Part shown: positions 10,113 to 21,119 of the stretch, one piece after another
Layout of the letters: the number at the start of each line of letters is the position of its first letter
Position numbering within the stretch: position 1 is the stretch's first letter
Source: Phycicoccus endophyticus
Lineage (GTDB): Bacteria > Actinomycetota > Actinomycetes > Actinomycetales > Dermatophilaceae
Assembly: GCF_011326735.1 (NCBI RefSeq)
Contig: NZ_JAANCN010000011.1
Location: forward strand, 44,057-108,056
Length of the DNA stretch: 64,000 nt
Reading direction: 5' to 3'
Position numbers and translations under genes: made by a program
The notes under the pieces: generated by a model
The model's database searches: none
Told to the model about the DNA's origin: nothing
What the model saw: the letters and a program-made list of their open reading frames with translations, nothing else

Positions 10113-11200
10113 CAGGCACCAGCCTTGGCCAGCTGGTTCACCGCGGACGCCACTCGGTCGAGGTCGTTGGGCGACAGCGAGGGGTGCACCGGGAGGGACA
10201 GGCACTCGCGCGCCGCCCGTTCGGTCTCGGGCAGGTCGACATCGGCGCGGAACGGCGCGAGCCGGTGGTTGGGCACCGGGTAGAACATGCCCGAGCCGAC
10301 CGCGTACTCCTCGCGCAGGGCCGCCGCGAAGCCGTCACGGTCCTCTGGCACGCGCACCGTGTACTGGTGGTAGACGTGTACCGCGCCGGTGGCGACGGGC
10401 GGGGTCGTCACCCCGTCGAGGTGTGCGTCGTAGAAGGCGGCGTTCTCCTGCCGCTGTGCGGTCCACCGGGCGACCTTGGTCAGCTGTACGCGTCCGATGG
10501 CGGCGTGGATGTCGGTCATCCTGTTGTTCAGGCCCACGAGCTCGTTGTGGTACTGCCGATCCATGCCCTGGTTGCGCAGGAGCCGGACCCGCCGCTCGAC
10601 CCCGGGGTCGGCGACGGACACCATCCCGCCCTCGCCCGAGGTCATGTTCTTCGTCGGGTAGAGCGAGAACATCCCGAATGTCCCGAAGGAGCCCACCGGG
10701 ACGCCGTCAAGGGAGGCCCCGTGCGCCTGCGCAGCGTCCTCGAAGACCTGGAGGCCGTGGCGCCGCGCGACCTCGCACAGCGCGCCCATCTCGGCGGGGT
10801 GGCCGTAGAGGTGGACGGGCATTATGCCGACCGTGCGGTCGGTGACCGCGGCCTCGACCGCCTCGGCGGAGAGGCAGAAGTCGTCGGGGTGGATGTCGGC
10901 GAACACCGGCGTGGCGCCGGTGAGGGCGACGGAGTTCGCGGTCGCGGCGAAGGTGAACGACGGCACGATCACCTCGTCACCGGGGCCCACGCCGCTCGCG
11001 AGCAGGCCGAGGTGCTGGCCGGAGGTGCCGGAGTTGACGGCGACGCAGGGACGGCCCAGGCCGAAGTGGCTGGAGAACTCCTCCTCGAAGGCGGCCACCT
11101 CGGGCCCCTGCGCGAGCATTCCGCTGCGCAGCACCCGGTCCACGGCGGCCCGTTCCTCTTCACCGATCAACGGCTTGGCGGGAGGGATGAAGTCGTTCAC
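10112..11200 (-). CDS. DegT/DnrJ/EryC1 aminotransferase (WbpE/WlbC-like)
   Basis: A 362-residue PLP-dependent sugar aminotransferase. The PLP lysine lies in 'SLYPTKNMTSGEGGMV' (about residues 175-190), the family signature. 'AVNSGTSGQHLGLLASGVGPGDEVIVPSFTF' (two conserved blocks near 56-87) and 'FEDAAQAHGA' are also diagnostic. It starts at GTG 11200, sharing a GTGA overlap with the acyltransferase gene. In this operon it should add an amino group to the 3-keto sugar formed by the Gfo/Idh/MocA enzyme, using glutamate as donor. A different keto-sugar substrate cannot be excluded. Confidence 0.87.
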   Translation of the reverse strand: MNDFIPPAKPLIGEEERAAVDRVLRSGMLAQGPEVAAFEEEFSSHFGLGRPCVAVNSGTSGQHLGLLASGVGPGDEVIVPSFTFAATANSVALTGATPVFADIHPDDFCLSAEAVEAAVTDRTVGIMPVHLYGHPAEMGALCEVARRHGLQVFEDAAQAHGASLDGVPVGSFGTFGMFSLYPTKNMTSGEGGMVSVADPGVERRVRLLRNQGMDRQYHNELVGLNNRMTDIHAAIGRVQLTKVARWTAQRQENAAFYDAHLDGVTTPPVATGAVHVYHQYTVRVPEDRDGFAAALREEYAVGSGMFYPVPNHRLAPFRADVDLPETERAARECLSLPVHPSLSPNDLDRVASAVNQLAKAGA

Positions 11201-11796
11201 CGAGAGACCTCCGTCAACATGTCGTCACGCTCCAGGTACCGGTCGCCCGTGCGCGGGCAGCGCCAGGCCCTGGGGTCGCCCGCCGGCTCGAGAGGTACCC
11301 CGGCGCGCCCGACCCACCGGATCCGGCGAGCAGGCGTCCCGGCGACGAGGGCGAAGTCGGGTACGTCCCTGATGACGACCGCCCCCGCGGCGACCATGGC
11401 CCACCGGCCGATGACCACGGGCGCGACGCACACGGCGCGCGCACCGATGGATGCGCCCTCACGGCAGGTGACGCCGACGGCGTCCCAGTCCTCCGACGAC
11501 TTCAGCCTTCCCTCGGGCGTGATCGCGCGCGGGCGGTGGTCGTTGGTGAACACCGCTGCGGGGCCGACGAACACGCCGTCCTCCAGCAGCGCCGGCTCGT
11601 AGACGAGGGCGTAGTTCTGCAGCTTGCAGTTGTCGCCGATCCGCACGCCCATGCCGACGTAGGCGCCGCGGCCGACGACGCACCCAGCGCCGAGCACGGC
11701 ACCCTCGCGTACCTGGGCCAGGTGCCACACGGCGGAGCCGTCTCCGATCGCCGCGTCGGGGGAGACGTCGGCGGACGGCGCGACACGGACGGACAT
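11197..11796 (-). CDS. Left-handed beta-helix N-acetyltransferase (WbpD/WlbB-like)
   Basis: A 199-residue hexapeptide-repeat acyltransferase. Repeats of the I/V-G-x-x type run from 'VSPDAAIGDGSAVWHLAQV' through 'VGMGVRIGDNCKLQNYALV' to 'VIGRWAMVAAGAVVIRDVP'. 'VFTNDHRPR' carries the His that is probably catalytic in WlbB-type enzymes. The C-terminal extension 'WRCPRTGDRYLE' is seen in this subgroup. The ATG at 11796 overlaps the dehydrogenase stop (TGATG). In the operon it would acetylate the 3-amino group of the UDP-sugar with acetyl-CoA. Confidence 0.87.
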   Translation of the reverse strand: MSVRVAPSADVSPDAAIGDGSAVWHLAQVREGAVLGAGCVVGRGAYVGMGVRIGDNCKLQNYALVYEPALLEDGVFVGPAAVFTNDHRPRAITPEGRLKSSEDWDAVGVTCREGASIGARAVCVAPVVIGRWAMVAAGAVVIRDVPDFALVAGTPARRIRWVGRAGVPLEPAGDPRAWRCPRTGDRYLERDDMLTEVSR

Positions 11797-13097
11797 CAGC
11801 GGGCCACCGCCTGCCCGACGCGCAGGTATTGCGCGGTGGGGAACCGCGCCGGGTCGACCGTCCCCCGGCCGTCGACGACTGCCCGGACCCCGGGGAAGTC
11901 GTCCTCGCCGAGGGCCGTGTATTCGTGGTGGTCGGCCTGCACCACGACGACGTCGACAGGGCTGCCGAGATCGTAGGGCTCCCAGCCGAGGGTCCGGAGC
12001 TCGTCGTGCGAGTAGAGGGGGTCGTGCACGGCCACGTGCGCCCCCTGGGCGCGCAGGGCGTCGACCGTGGCGAACACGCCGGAGAACGCCGTCTCCTTGA
12101 CCCCTCCCCGGTACGAGGCCCCGAGCACGGCGACGCGGCGTCCGGAGAGGTCGCCGCCGAGTGCGGCGGTGGCGAGGCCGACGGTGTACTCCGGCATGGC
12201 CGCGTTCGCCTCGCGGGCCGCGCGCACGACGGTGGCGTCGGGGTCGTTCCACAGGTAGAGCCGCGGGTACACGGGGATGCAGTGCCCACCGACGGCGATG
12301 CCCGGGGAGTGGATGTGGCTATACGGCTGAGAGTTGCACGCCTCGATGACGGCGTGGACGTCGATGCCGTTGGCGGCGGCGAAGCGTGCGAACTGGTTGG
12401 CCAGGCCGATGTTGACGTCGCGGTAGGTCGTCTCGGCGAGCTTCGCCATCTCCGCGGCCTCGGCCGACCCCAGGTCCCACACGCCGTTGGGCCGTGCGAG
12501 GTCGGGCCGGTCGTCGAACTCGATCACCCGCTCGTAGAACTCCACCGCCCGGGCAGCGCCCCGGGGGGTCAGGCCGCCGACCAGCTTCGGGTAGCGGCGC
12601 AAGTCAGCGAACACGCGCCCCGTGAGCACGCGCTCGGGCGAGAAGACGACGAAGAAGTCCGTGCCCTCCGCAAGATTCGAGCCCGCCTCGAGGCGGGGCT
12701 TCCACCGCGTCCGGGTGGTTCCGACGGGAAGCGTCGTCTCGTAGATCACCAACGTGCCGGGTCGCAGGCCGCGGGCGATGTCATCGGTGGCGGCGTCCAT
12801 CCAGGCAAAGTCGGGTCGGGCCGCATCGTCGACGAAGAGCGGGACCACGACGACGACGACGTCGCTCGCCCCCACGGCTGCGGCCGTGTCAGTGGTGGCG
12901 GATAGCACACCCGCCCCGACCGCCTGCCTCAGACGCTCGTCGAGGTCGGCTTCACCAGGGAACGGAGCCCGGCCGGCGTTGACCGATTCCACCGTCTCGG
13001 GGTCAACGTCCGCACCGAGCACCTCGTCGACCGACCGGGCGAAATGTGTGGCTAGTGGAAGGCCAATCTTTCCAAGACCGACGACGGTGACAACCAA
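11796..13097 (-). CDS. UDP-N-acetylglucosamine/mannosamine 6-dehydrogenase (WbpA/WecC-like)
   Basis: A 433-residue nucleotide-sugar dehydrogenase that would oxidise C6 of a UDP-HexNAc to the uronic acid with two NAD+. It begins with the Rossmann motif 'VVGLGKIGLPLA', has 'VYETTLPVGTT'-like 'IYETTLPVGTTRTRW', 'FSPERVLTGR', and the catalytic cysteine in 'GGHCIPVYP' (C273). The start is TTG 13097 with a GAGAGGGG six bases upstream, followed by VVTVVGLGK. It heads a four-gene chain whose members overlap by one to four bases, and its promoter must lie in the 135 bases between here and the end of icd. Confidence 0.9.
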   Translation of the reverse strand: MVVTVVGLGKIGLPLATHFARSVDEVLGADVDPETVESVNAGRAPFPGEADLDERLRQAVGAGVLSATTDTAAAVGASDVVVVVVPLFVDDAARPDFAWMDAATDDIARGLRPGTLVIYETTLPVGTTRTRWKPRLEAGSNLAEGTDFFVVFSPERVLTGRVFADLRRYPKLVGGLTPRGAARAVEFYERVIEFDDRPDLARPNGVWDLGSAEAAEMAKLAETTYRDVNIGLANQFARFAAANGIDVHAVIEACNSQPYSHIHSPGIAVGGHCIPVYPRLYLWNDPDATVVRAAREANAAMPEYTVGLATAALGGDLSGRRVAVLGASYRGGVKETAFSGVFATVDALRAQGAHVAVHDPLYSHDELRTLGWEPYDLGSPVDVVVVQADHHEYTALGEDDFPGVRAVVDGRGTVDPARFPTAQYLRVGQAVAR

Positions 13098-13232
13098 CGC
13101 GTACCCCTCTCGAGTCCAAAGGACGCTCGATCATCCCATCGGTGAGGAGAAACGACGGGCTGTTGGCGCCTGTGTGCAGCGCGTCTCACCCCTGTCACAC
13201 AACACTCACGGAGGATCTGCGCGATGTCAGGC

Positions 13233-15497
<2,265 letters not shown>

Positions 15498-15627
15498 CAA
15501 ATCCTATCGGAGGTTTCGCCACTCGGGAAGTTGAGCCCCCTACCAGCGAGGTGGGCCGACACGGTGCGCGGGGGGAATGCCGGAGCACGGTCGAACTCGA
15601 AGAGGTTGTCAGGGCGCCGCCCGGTGT

Positions 15628-16130
15628 GTTGGCTCGTACGCCGTGGGACACGAGCGGGGGACCTTCGAGGAGACCGCCGACATCGCCAGGTCGGTGCTCG
15701 TCACCGGCGCCATCGTCTCGGCCCTGACCACCCACGTAATCGCGGTGCCGCGCAGTGTTCCCTTCGCCGGTGCCGCGTTCGCCCTGGTCGGCATGTTCGC
15801 AAGCCGGTTCGTCATTCGTACGTGGCGCTGGCGCGCAGCCTAGTGGACAGGAGCGTGTCGTCGTCTTCGGCGCAGGCGAGGCCGGCCGGCGGCTGACCCG
15901 CAGCCTGCACCGGGACGCCGACAGCGGCTATTTGCCGGTGGCCCTGCACAACGACGACCGCAGCCAGAGCAGGCTGCGCCTCGAGGGCATCCGGGTGCGT
16001 GGTACTCGCGGCGACACGGCGGCCGTCGCCGACAAGTACGGCGCCTCGACCCTGATCGTCGCCCTCCCCTCGCCACGGCGGCCACGATCCGCGAGCCCGA
16101 GGCCTGTCAACTGGTGCTAGAAGCCGCCTC
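15628..16130 (+). pseudogene. Decayed CapD/FlaA1-like nucleotide-sugar dehydratase fragment
   Basis: Translated pieces resemble the intact CapD-like protein at 28323-30149. The first piece (15628-15840) reads 'SYAVGHERGTFEETADIAR', 12 of 19 identical to the intact 'PYAVSHELGSFEETGELAR', then 'VPRSVPFAGAAFALVGMFA'. A frame change near 15840 leads to 'VVVFGAGEAGRRLTRSLH' and 'GASTLIVALPS'. The sequence then jumps in a further frame directly to 'PEACQLVLEAAS', which matches the late segment 'PEACQLVLQASS' of the intact protein. The whole catalytic Rossmann domain is missing. Frameshifts plus internal deletion make this a relic. It has no start of its own and lies on the strand opposite the intact copy. 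Confidence 0.8.
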
Positions 16131-16237
16131 GACCTGGCTGCGCTCGTTCATGCGGCGCCACAGCAGTCTCGACGTGCAGGACCATCGCCCCTCGCGCACG
16201 TTTCGCGTCCCCCGCGGCGGCGGGATCGGCTGTCTGG

Positions 16238-16430
16238 GGGCGCCGCACCAACGTCCCCGAGGCCCTGTCGCCCGCTGGGGAGACCATCGACTCGTACCAC
16301 GAGCTCTGGCACGTCGAGGCGTCCTTCGGGGATGTCCAGGACCGACCTGCGTGCCCGGAAGATCCTCCAGCACACCCGCCCGAAGCGATCGAGGCACACC
16401 CGAGCACGACCTCACCGCTCCCTGACATAC
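16238..16430 (+). mobile_element. Remnant of an IS1634/IS4-type transposase (C-terminal fragment)
   Basis: Three reading frames together reproduce the C-terminal signature of this transposase group. From 16238: 'GRRTNVPEALSPAGETIDSY' followed by 'HELWHVEASF'. From 16332 in the next frame: 'MSRTDLRARKILQHTR'. From about 16382 in a third frame: 'EAIEAH'. Typical proteins read roughly '...YHDLWHVEQSFRMSKSDLRARPIFHRTRDAIEAH...', so the order is right but two frameshifts break it. No terminal inverted repeats or N-terminal part were found. It sits directly after the decayed CapD-like relic, suggesting an insertion event in the history of this locus. Confidence 0.75.
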
Positions 16431-16583
16431 CCCGGTGGCACGAGTCGGATCAGAGGACCACGCCCCCTACCCGGCCACCGACACGCCGGCGGTTGCTACA
16501 CCCTCGTGGGGAAGGAGTTCCCACAGGTGTGTCAGGAGGACCAGAGGAACTCGGTGTGTGCGGCGGCTCTCATGTTCTTGGTA
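16431..16583. other. Non-coding spacer between transposase relic and exopolysaccharide locus
   Basis: No gene is recognisable. An imperfect inverted repeat (GTGGGGA / TTCCCAC, 16506-16524) could serve as a weak terminator for the minus-strand exopolysaccharide transcript. Together with the two relics, this makes about 1.1 kb (15465-16583) without an intact gene. Confidence 0.4.
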
Positions 16584-17621
16584 CTACCGGGGTAGCTCGG
16601 GGCCGGCGCCCCTGCTCCCACCTGCGGTGCCGTGCTCCGCAAGCTGAGGGCGACCCTCAGGCAGGGGGGCGCCGCGCCGGACAGCGCGAGATGCCACGAA
16701 GGCGGCAGCGAGCCCTAGGAACCGCGCCTTCTTGCGAACCAACGAAAACCGGTACTTCATGAGAATCCCGACGCGGCTCCACCTGCCTCGCGTGAAGGCC
16801 GCCAAAATCTCTCGGTCCTCCGTCCCATGGCGAGCAAACCTCAGCGAGTTGTACACCTGATCTTCTAAGAACCCGGAGCGCAGCATCCGCCACTTGCGCC
16901 GCATGGCTCCCAGGCCGCCCTGCGACATTCCACCGTACTGGCTGTCCGCATGAATCCGGTACTTGATCAGAGCTTCCGGGGCGGCCCATACGTTGAATCC
17001 GTCGTGCCGGGCGAGAAAGTAGATCACCCAGTCGTGCGAAATTCGACGCACGCCGCTCAAGTCCGTGTGCCGCAACACGTCTTGGAGGTGAGCAAAGAAC
17101 CGTGCCGACAGGACGTACGTGCAGCCTGCACTGCCTCCACCAAAGAGATGATCGCGCGCTCGGGGCGGTCGCGCCCTGGTGACGATGCTCAACTCCGTGA
17201 GGCCCCCGTCCCATGCCACCAGGTCCGAGAAGTACAAGTCGGCGTCATTCTCCATGAGTGCATCAACCGCACGTCGTAGCTTGTGTGGGAGCCACACGTC
17301 GTCCTGGTCCGACAAAGCCAGGAAATCGTGACCACTGGGAAGCCTGGTCGTGTTGCGGAAGATGTTCAGTCCGGTACCCCCCGAATTCACGCTACTCTCG
17401 AAGATGCTGAAGGACTCCGGATGCGCCGCTGCGTACCTGGACAGCAAAGGCACCGTGCCATCGGAACTGCCGTCGTCGAAAACGTAGATGTGAACTGAAA
17501 CGCCAACCTGAGCGAGCAAACTATCCAACTGCTCTTCCAGATGGTCCTGACCGTTGTAGGTCGTCAAGATCACGCCGACGCTGGGATCGGGTACTGAGCG
17601 GTGCTCGCTGTCGGCAGTCAT
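16584..17621 (-). CDS. Family 2 glycosyltransferase (exopolysaccharide assembly)
   Basis: A 345-residue GT-A enzyme. It has the GT2 opening 'VGVILTTYNGQDHLEEQLDS' at about residues 15-34, 'VFDDGSSDGT', and the metal/nucleotide motif in 'FLALSDQDDVWLP'. It should transfer a sugar from an NDP donor to the lipid-linked repeat unit on the cytoplasmic face. It is the last gene of the minus-strand locus. The final ~30 residues (from 'RRGAPLPEGR') are Gly/Arg/Pro-rich, shift to high G+C and look unlike the rest, so the original stop may have been lost at the boundary with the scarred region. The G+C of the body is lower than in flanking housekeeping genes. Confidence 0.85.
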   Translation of the reverse strand: MTADSEHRSVPDPSVGVILTTYNGQDHLEEQLDSLLAQVGVSVHIYVFDDGSSDGTVPLLSRYAAAHPESFSIFESSVNSGGTGLNIFRNTTRLPSGHDFLALSDQDDVWLPHKLRRAVDALMENDADLYFSDLVAWDGGLTELSIVTRARPPRARDHLFGGGSAGCTYVLSARFFAHLQDVLRHTDLSGVRRISHDWVIYFLARHDGFNVWAAPEALIKYRIHADSQYGGMSQGGLGAMRRKWRMLRSGFLEDQVYNSLRFARHGTEDREILAAFTRGRWSRVGILMKYRFSLVRKKARFLGLAAAFVASRAVRRGAPLPEGRPQLAEHGTAGGSRGAGPELPR

Positions 17622-17623
17622 GT

Positions 17624-18619
17624 CTATACACCCGAGAGGACTTGGTGGAACCGGACGAAGTACACAGGTACATACACCAAAGCGAGTAGGAGCGTCACCG
17701 GAACTCGTCGCGGAATATCGATTCGCTGCGCAATGCAGGCGATCAGCACCAGCGGGAACAGGCGGGTCCCGACGACCGGGTTGATCTGATAGGCGCCCAC
17801 GTAGACCCCCATGAGTACGAGGATCGGGAAGTTCTTGCGGAAGTCGATGCTGATGGCCGCAAGGACGAGGTACGTCAGGATGCTCGCGACGTATAGAAGC
17901 AGGAACGAGTCCGAGGTCCGTTGGTCAGCAGTCTGAGCGTAGTAGGACAGAGTTCCCACGATGTACTGGGCATAACTGGACTCAAGGGCAAAATACCCGA
18001 CTATGGCCATGACGCCGACCGCAAGAACCTTCCCGATTGGCCGGAGGTCCTTGACTTTCATCGCGACTACGAGTGGAGCCAAAGAGGCGTGAAATAGAGG
18101 AAGCAGATAATGCGTGAGACCGAACTTACTGCGATTGCCCACCACGAGAAAGAGAAAGCACGCGGCAACGTATGCCGCCCCTGCCTGGATCCACACCAGC
18201 GCCATGACGGGATAGAAGGTCAGGAATAGGACAACTTTGACCTGAGGGCTGACATTCGTGAGATACGCGAGCCACAGGAAGAATCCCGTTACCACGATGA
18301 AGTGCAGGTAGTAGATCAAAGCGATCTGCTGGTGAGAGTCAAGACCATCGAGCATAAGAATGGCCTGAAACAGGACTAGTCGGTAGGGCTCGAAAAACAA
18401 CTCTCTCGGAATGCTACCGACCTGCACCTGCTGAAAAGCAGCATAGTAGGGGGAAAAGTCTCGGACCGCATCCACAGGGATCGACAGCCTGATCCCGACG
18501 GACAGAACGACGAAGACCGCGGCGAGCAGCGCCCAGGCGTTGGTCCGCTTATGAAGGGTCAGGGCGACGAACGTGACGGCGTGCAGGCCGAACCAAGCGA
18601 GCGAGACATCGTCAATCAT
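17624..18619 (-). CDS. EpsG-like polysaccharide polymerase (Wzy-type) membrane protein
   Basis: A 331-residue multi-pass membrane protein with about ten hydrophobic helices. Its layout resembles EpsG/Wzy-type polymerases, including an early loop 'SIPVDAVRDFSPYYAAFQ' (compare the conserved D-Y-x-x-Y region of EpsG). Within a Wzx/Wzy-style locus it is the only candidate polymerase, so it probably joins repeat units on the outer face of the membrane. It lies three bases from the GT2 start and overlaps the upstream glycosyltransferase by eight bases. Sequence of polymerases is poorly conserved, hence moderate confidence. Confidence 0.68.
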   Translation of the reverse strand: MIDDVSLAWFGLHAVTFVALTLHKRTNAWALLAAVFVVLSVGIRLSIPVDAVRDFSPYYAAFQQVQVGSIPRELFFEPYRLVLFQAILMLDGLDSHQQIALIYYLHFIVVTGFFLWLAYLTNVSPQVKVVLFLTFYPVMALVWIQAGAAYVAACFLFLVVGNRSKFGLTHYLLPLFHASLAPLVVAMKVKDLRPIGKVLAVGVMAIVGYFALESSYAQYIVGTLSYYAQTADQRTSDSFLLLYVASILTYLVLAAISIDFRKNFPILVLMGVYVGAYQINPVVGTRLFPLVLIACIAQRIDIPRRVPVTLLLALVYVPVYFVRFHQVLSGV

Positions 18620-19736
18620 GACGAAGTCTCTCGAGAACAGGAGTCAATCGCTTGAGCGCTTCGGCTTGCGAGACGACATCGTAGATCTGTCGGTTGGTAA
18701 CCGTGCTGACTTCTTCTAGACCGCCCAGATCGACATCCTCGCCGAACCCGTACAGGATGCCGGACTTGTTCGACCTAAAATGCTCGTCGAAGTCGCCAAT
18801 TCCTTCATTCATCAGAGGCACGAGGCCTGACGCCACATAGTCGGCGACCTTGATGGGCGAAGCGATTCTCGACGAGGGTGTCGGCCGTACCACGGAGACA
18901 CCAATATGTTTGTCCGCCAGCGCGCCCGGAAGGTCTTCGTACCTTACGTAGTCAACGGTGAGGCGGGCGCAGTCGATTGCCCCGAACGTTTCGCGGACCA
19001 TGTCGTGAAATTTGGGAAGCGTGTATACGAACAGCTCGACGCGCTCCGGGCCCAATTGTCGCGCGGCCTGGGCGGTCACCCGCGCGACCTCGTCCATGGG
19101 GTGCCAGTAGTTGAACGTCCCGAGGTACACGATGCGCACCGGGCCATCCGTTGGCAAGAAGCTCTGTGAGCCGGTGAAGGGGAGACTTGTAGTGTTGTAG
19201 ATGGTCACGTAGGTCGGCCCGTTCCCGAACACGTGCTCGTAGAACTGCTTGAAGCGTTCCGACGTAACGATGGTGCTGCTGGAATGCCGGACGAGACGCT
19301 TCTCCACTCGTTGGAGGAGGCCGCCGACGCCTCGGGGGCGCCCCGCCTCACGCCACTCCACAGCGAATGCTCCACGCGGGTCGTAGACGTACCGAGCCTT
19401 GCGGAGCATCCCAAGGCGGCTGAGCCAGAAGAAGGCGCCCGTGGCGAAACCCCGCAGGTGATACACGGCCTGCGGATGGGAGAACCGCAAGCGAATCAAC
19501 GCGATGAGGAGATTGGCATAGGAGGTCACGCCACGTCTAGAGGTCCCGAAGGACCTGACGTTCGCCCAGGATGCCTGGCTGCTGTCGGCATGAGGCATGA
19601 CGCCGTTGCACAGCAACATGACATCGGTATCGAGGTCCAGCGCCTCATAGCTTTGCAGCAGCTGGGACGTGAGCAGGTGGTGACCCAAGGGGTTGTTTGC
19701 CACGAGGACGACCGGGCGCTTCGACGTGGGCTTCAT
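18612..19736 (-). CDS. GT-B-fold glycosyltransferase
   Basis: A 374-residue protein with GT-B organisation: an N-terminal acceptor half ('VVLVANNPLGHHLLTSQLLQ', 'YVYDPRGAFAVEWREAG') and a C-terminal donor half ('VRIVYLGTFNYWHPMDEV', 'SSRIASPIKVADYVASGLVP'). The second half's 'P-x-K-x-x-D-Y-x-A-x-G' resembles GT4-type sites. It would add one sugar of the exopolysaccharide repeat. The ATG at 19736 is separated from the upstream gene by 18 bases. Donor and acceptor cannot be predicted. Confidence 0.75.
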   Translation of the reverse strand: MKPTSKRPVVLVANNPLGHHLLTSQLLQSYEALDLDTDVMLLCNGVMPHADSSQASWANVRSFGTSRRGVTSYANLLIALIRLRFSHPQAVYHLRGFATGAFFWLSRLGMLRKARYVYDPRGAFAVEWREAGRPRGVGGLLQRVEKRLVRHSSSTIVTSERFKQFYEHVFGNGPTYVTIYNTTSLPFTGSQSFLPTDGPVRIVYLGTFNYWHPMDEVARVTAQAARQLGPERVELFVYTLPKFHDMVRETFGAIDCARLTVDYVRYEDLPGALADKHIGVSVVRPTPSSRIASPIKVADYVASGLVPLMNEGIGDFDEHFRSNKSGILYGFGEDVDLGGLEEVSTVTNRQIYDVVSQAEALKRLTPVLERLRHD

Positions 19737-19754
19737 GCAGTCGGCATCTTGTCG

Positions 19755-21119
19755 TCAAGCATCCAAGACCTGGCAATACAACTCTTTGAGGCGGTCAGTC
19801 TCCAAGGACGTATTGTGCCAGAGCAGGCTGAAGGTCCCTCTGACAGAACGGCACGCGTCCTTCAGGGCCGCAAACTTCGCGAACGCTTGCTCTCCCTCTC
19901 CTAGCGCTAGGTAGCGCGATGCTATTACTGTCGCCTCCATGGCGACAAGGGGCCTGATCCTGAGCCGAAGTGGCTCATTGCTGACTGGATCGAACGCGGG
20001 GTACTCGATGCAGGTGCCGGATCGGAACCCGGGAGCATCTGCGTAGCTCAATGTGTTGTCGTAGTCGAGTCCCGCGTCGTTTAAGGCGCGCCCAGTTGCC
20101 GCAGAGTCCCAACGTAGGTAGTGCATGCGCCCGCCCCACTGCGATTGCGCGATCCCCTCCTCCATGCACACCTGCCGCAGCCGCTGGAACTCGGCCGCAA
20201 CTGCGTCGGGCGCTCGGTATGTGCCGTAGCTGGGATGCAGGCCTATCTCGTGTCCACGATCGTGGATCGCGCGCATCAGGAATCGGATGCGCGGGTCTTC
20301 CGGGTCGTAGTACGCGTCCAGCGTGGGATGGGTTCGCCCGCAGAGGAAGTGGAAGGCGCTCGTGAGGCCACGCTGGTCCGACTGCTCCATGATCCAGTCG
20401 AACGTGTTTGCCGGATCGTTCGGCTGCAACGAATGGCGGCTCCGTGCCCTCAGGACCACGCCCTTGGCCGCGGCTCCGACATCGCGTCGACGCACCACAT
20501 CGAGAGCCAGCATCCGGGCAAGCGGCTTGAGGCCACCGAACGCGTAGCGGCTCGGGTTGTCGGCATCGTGTGACACTTGAGTGGCGAACCTACGGGTCCG
20601 CAACTGAAGGCCCGGCCATTGGCGCAGAAGAGTCTGCCCGAGAATCTCCAACCACTCATCGACGATCGGGCGGTCCAAGTAGCCGTGCTTGAACGCATGA
20701 GAGGCGACCGCGGGGAAGCGATCCCTGTCGTCGAGGTCGGTGCGCCCGAGCTCTTCATGACGCGTGAGCGACCAGAACGCCAACTCGAGCACGTCGTAGC
20801 CGAGTTCCCACCCGTCGCTACGCTGCTGGGCGAGCGGGTGCGGCACCATCGGGCACCCCGGGGCGGGCAGGACCGACATTAGCGGCGCCTCGAAGCCTTC
20901 ATCTGACGCGTCCCAGCGGGCGCACGCCGGGTCGGTGCCACGAAGAGCCGTTGTATTCCTGGCGATGGTCACGGCGCCGTCGGCGTGCGGTATCCGCAGA
21001 GCCCACTGCTCATCCGAGAGGTCGAGCACCAACTCAGTGGTGAATCGCTCCCGCACGAGCCGTTCGAGCCATTCCCGTTTCGCCTCGAGGACGCGTGGTG
21101 CGTCAGAGGTCATAGCCAT
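19755..21119 (-). CDS. Polysaccharide deacetylase-like protein
   Basis: A 454-residue protein with a NodB-like layout in its second half. 'QVSHDADNPSRY' (near residue 185) resembles motif 1 with its paired Asp residues, 'HEIGLHPSYGTY' (near 295) resembles the metal-binding His motif, and 'GGRMHYLRWD' lies near 340. The N-terminal ~170 residues are a separate domain that I do not recognise. No signal peptide is visible, so it may act in the cytoplasm on a lipid- or nucleotide-linked sugar, or its export may be missed. Its start overlaps the end of the sulfotransferase gene by 17 bases; a second ATG at 21113 is possible. Confidence 0.68.
   Translation of the reverse strand: MAMTSDAPRVLEAKREWLERLVRERFTTELVLDLSDEQWALRIPHADGAVTIARNTTALRGTDPACARWDASDEGFEAPLMSVLPAPGCPMVPHPLAQQRSDGWELGYDVLELAFWSLTRHEELGRTDLDDRDRFPAVASHAFKHGYLDRPIVDEWLEILGQTLLRQWPGLQLRTRRFATQVSHDADNPSRYAFGGLKPLARMLALDVVRRRDVGAAAKGVVLRARSRHSLQPNDPANTFDWIMEQSDQRGLTSAFHFLCGRTHPTLDAYYDPEDPRIRFLMRAIHDRGHEIGLHPSYGTYRAPDAVAAEFQRLRQVCMEEGIAQSQWGGRMHYLRWDSAATGRALNDAGLDYDNTLSYADAPGFRSGTCIEYPAFDPVSNEPLRLRIRPLVAMEATVIASRYLALGEGEQAFAKFAALKDACRSVRGTFSLLWHNTSLETDRLKELYCQVLDA

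Noticed and set aside
9117..10205. Longer version of the Gfo/Idh/MocA gene starting at 10205
   Set aside because: The added residues overlap the aminotransferase coding region and lack similarity; the TGATG overlap at 10112 gives the standard Rossmann start.
16506..16524. Possible terminator hairpin in the scar region
   Set aside because: Arms pair imperfectly and there is no U-tract; too weak to list as a terminator.
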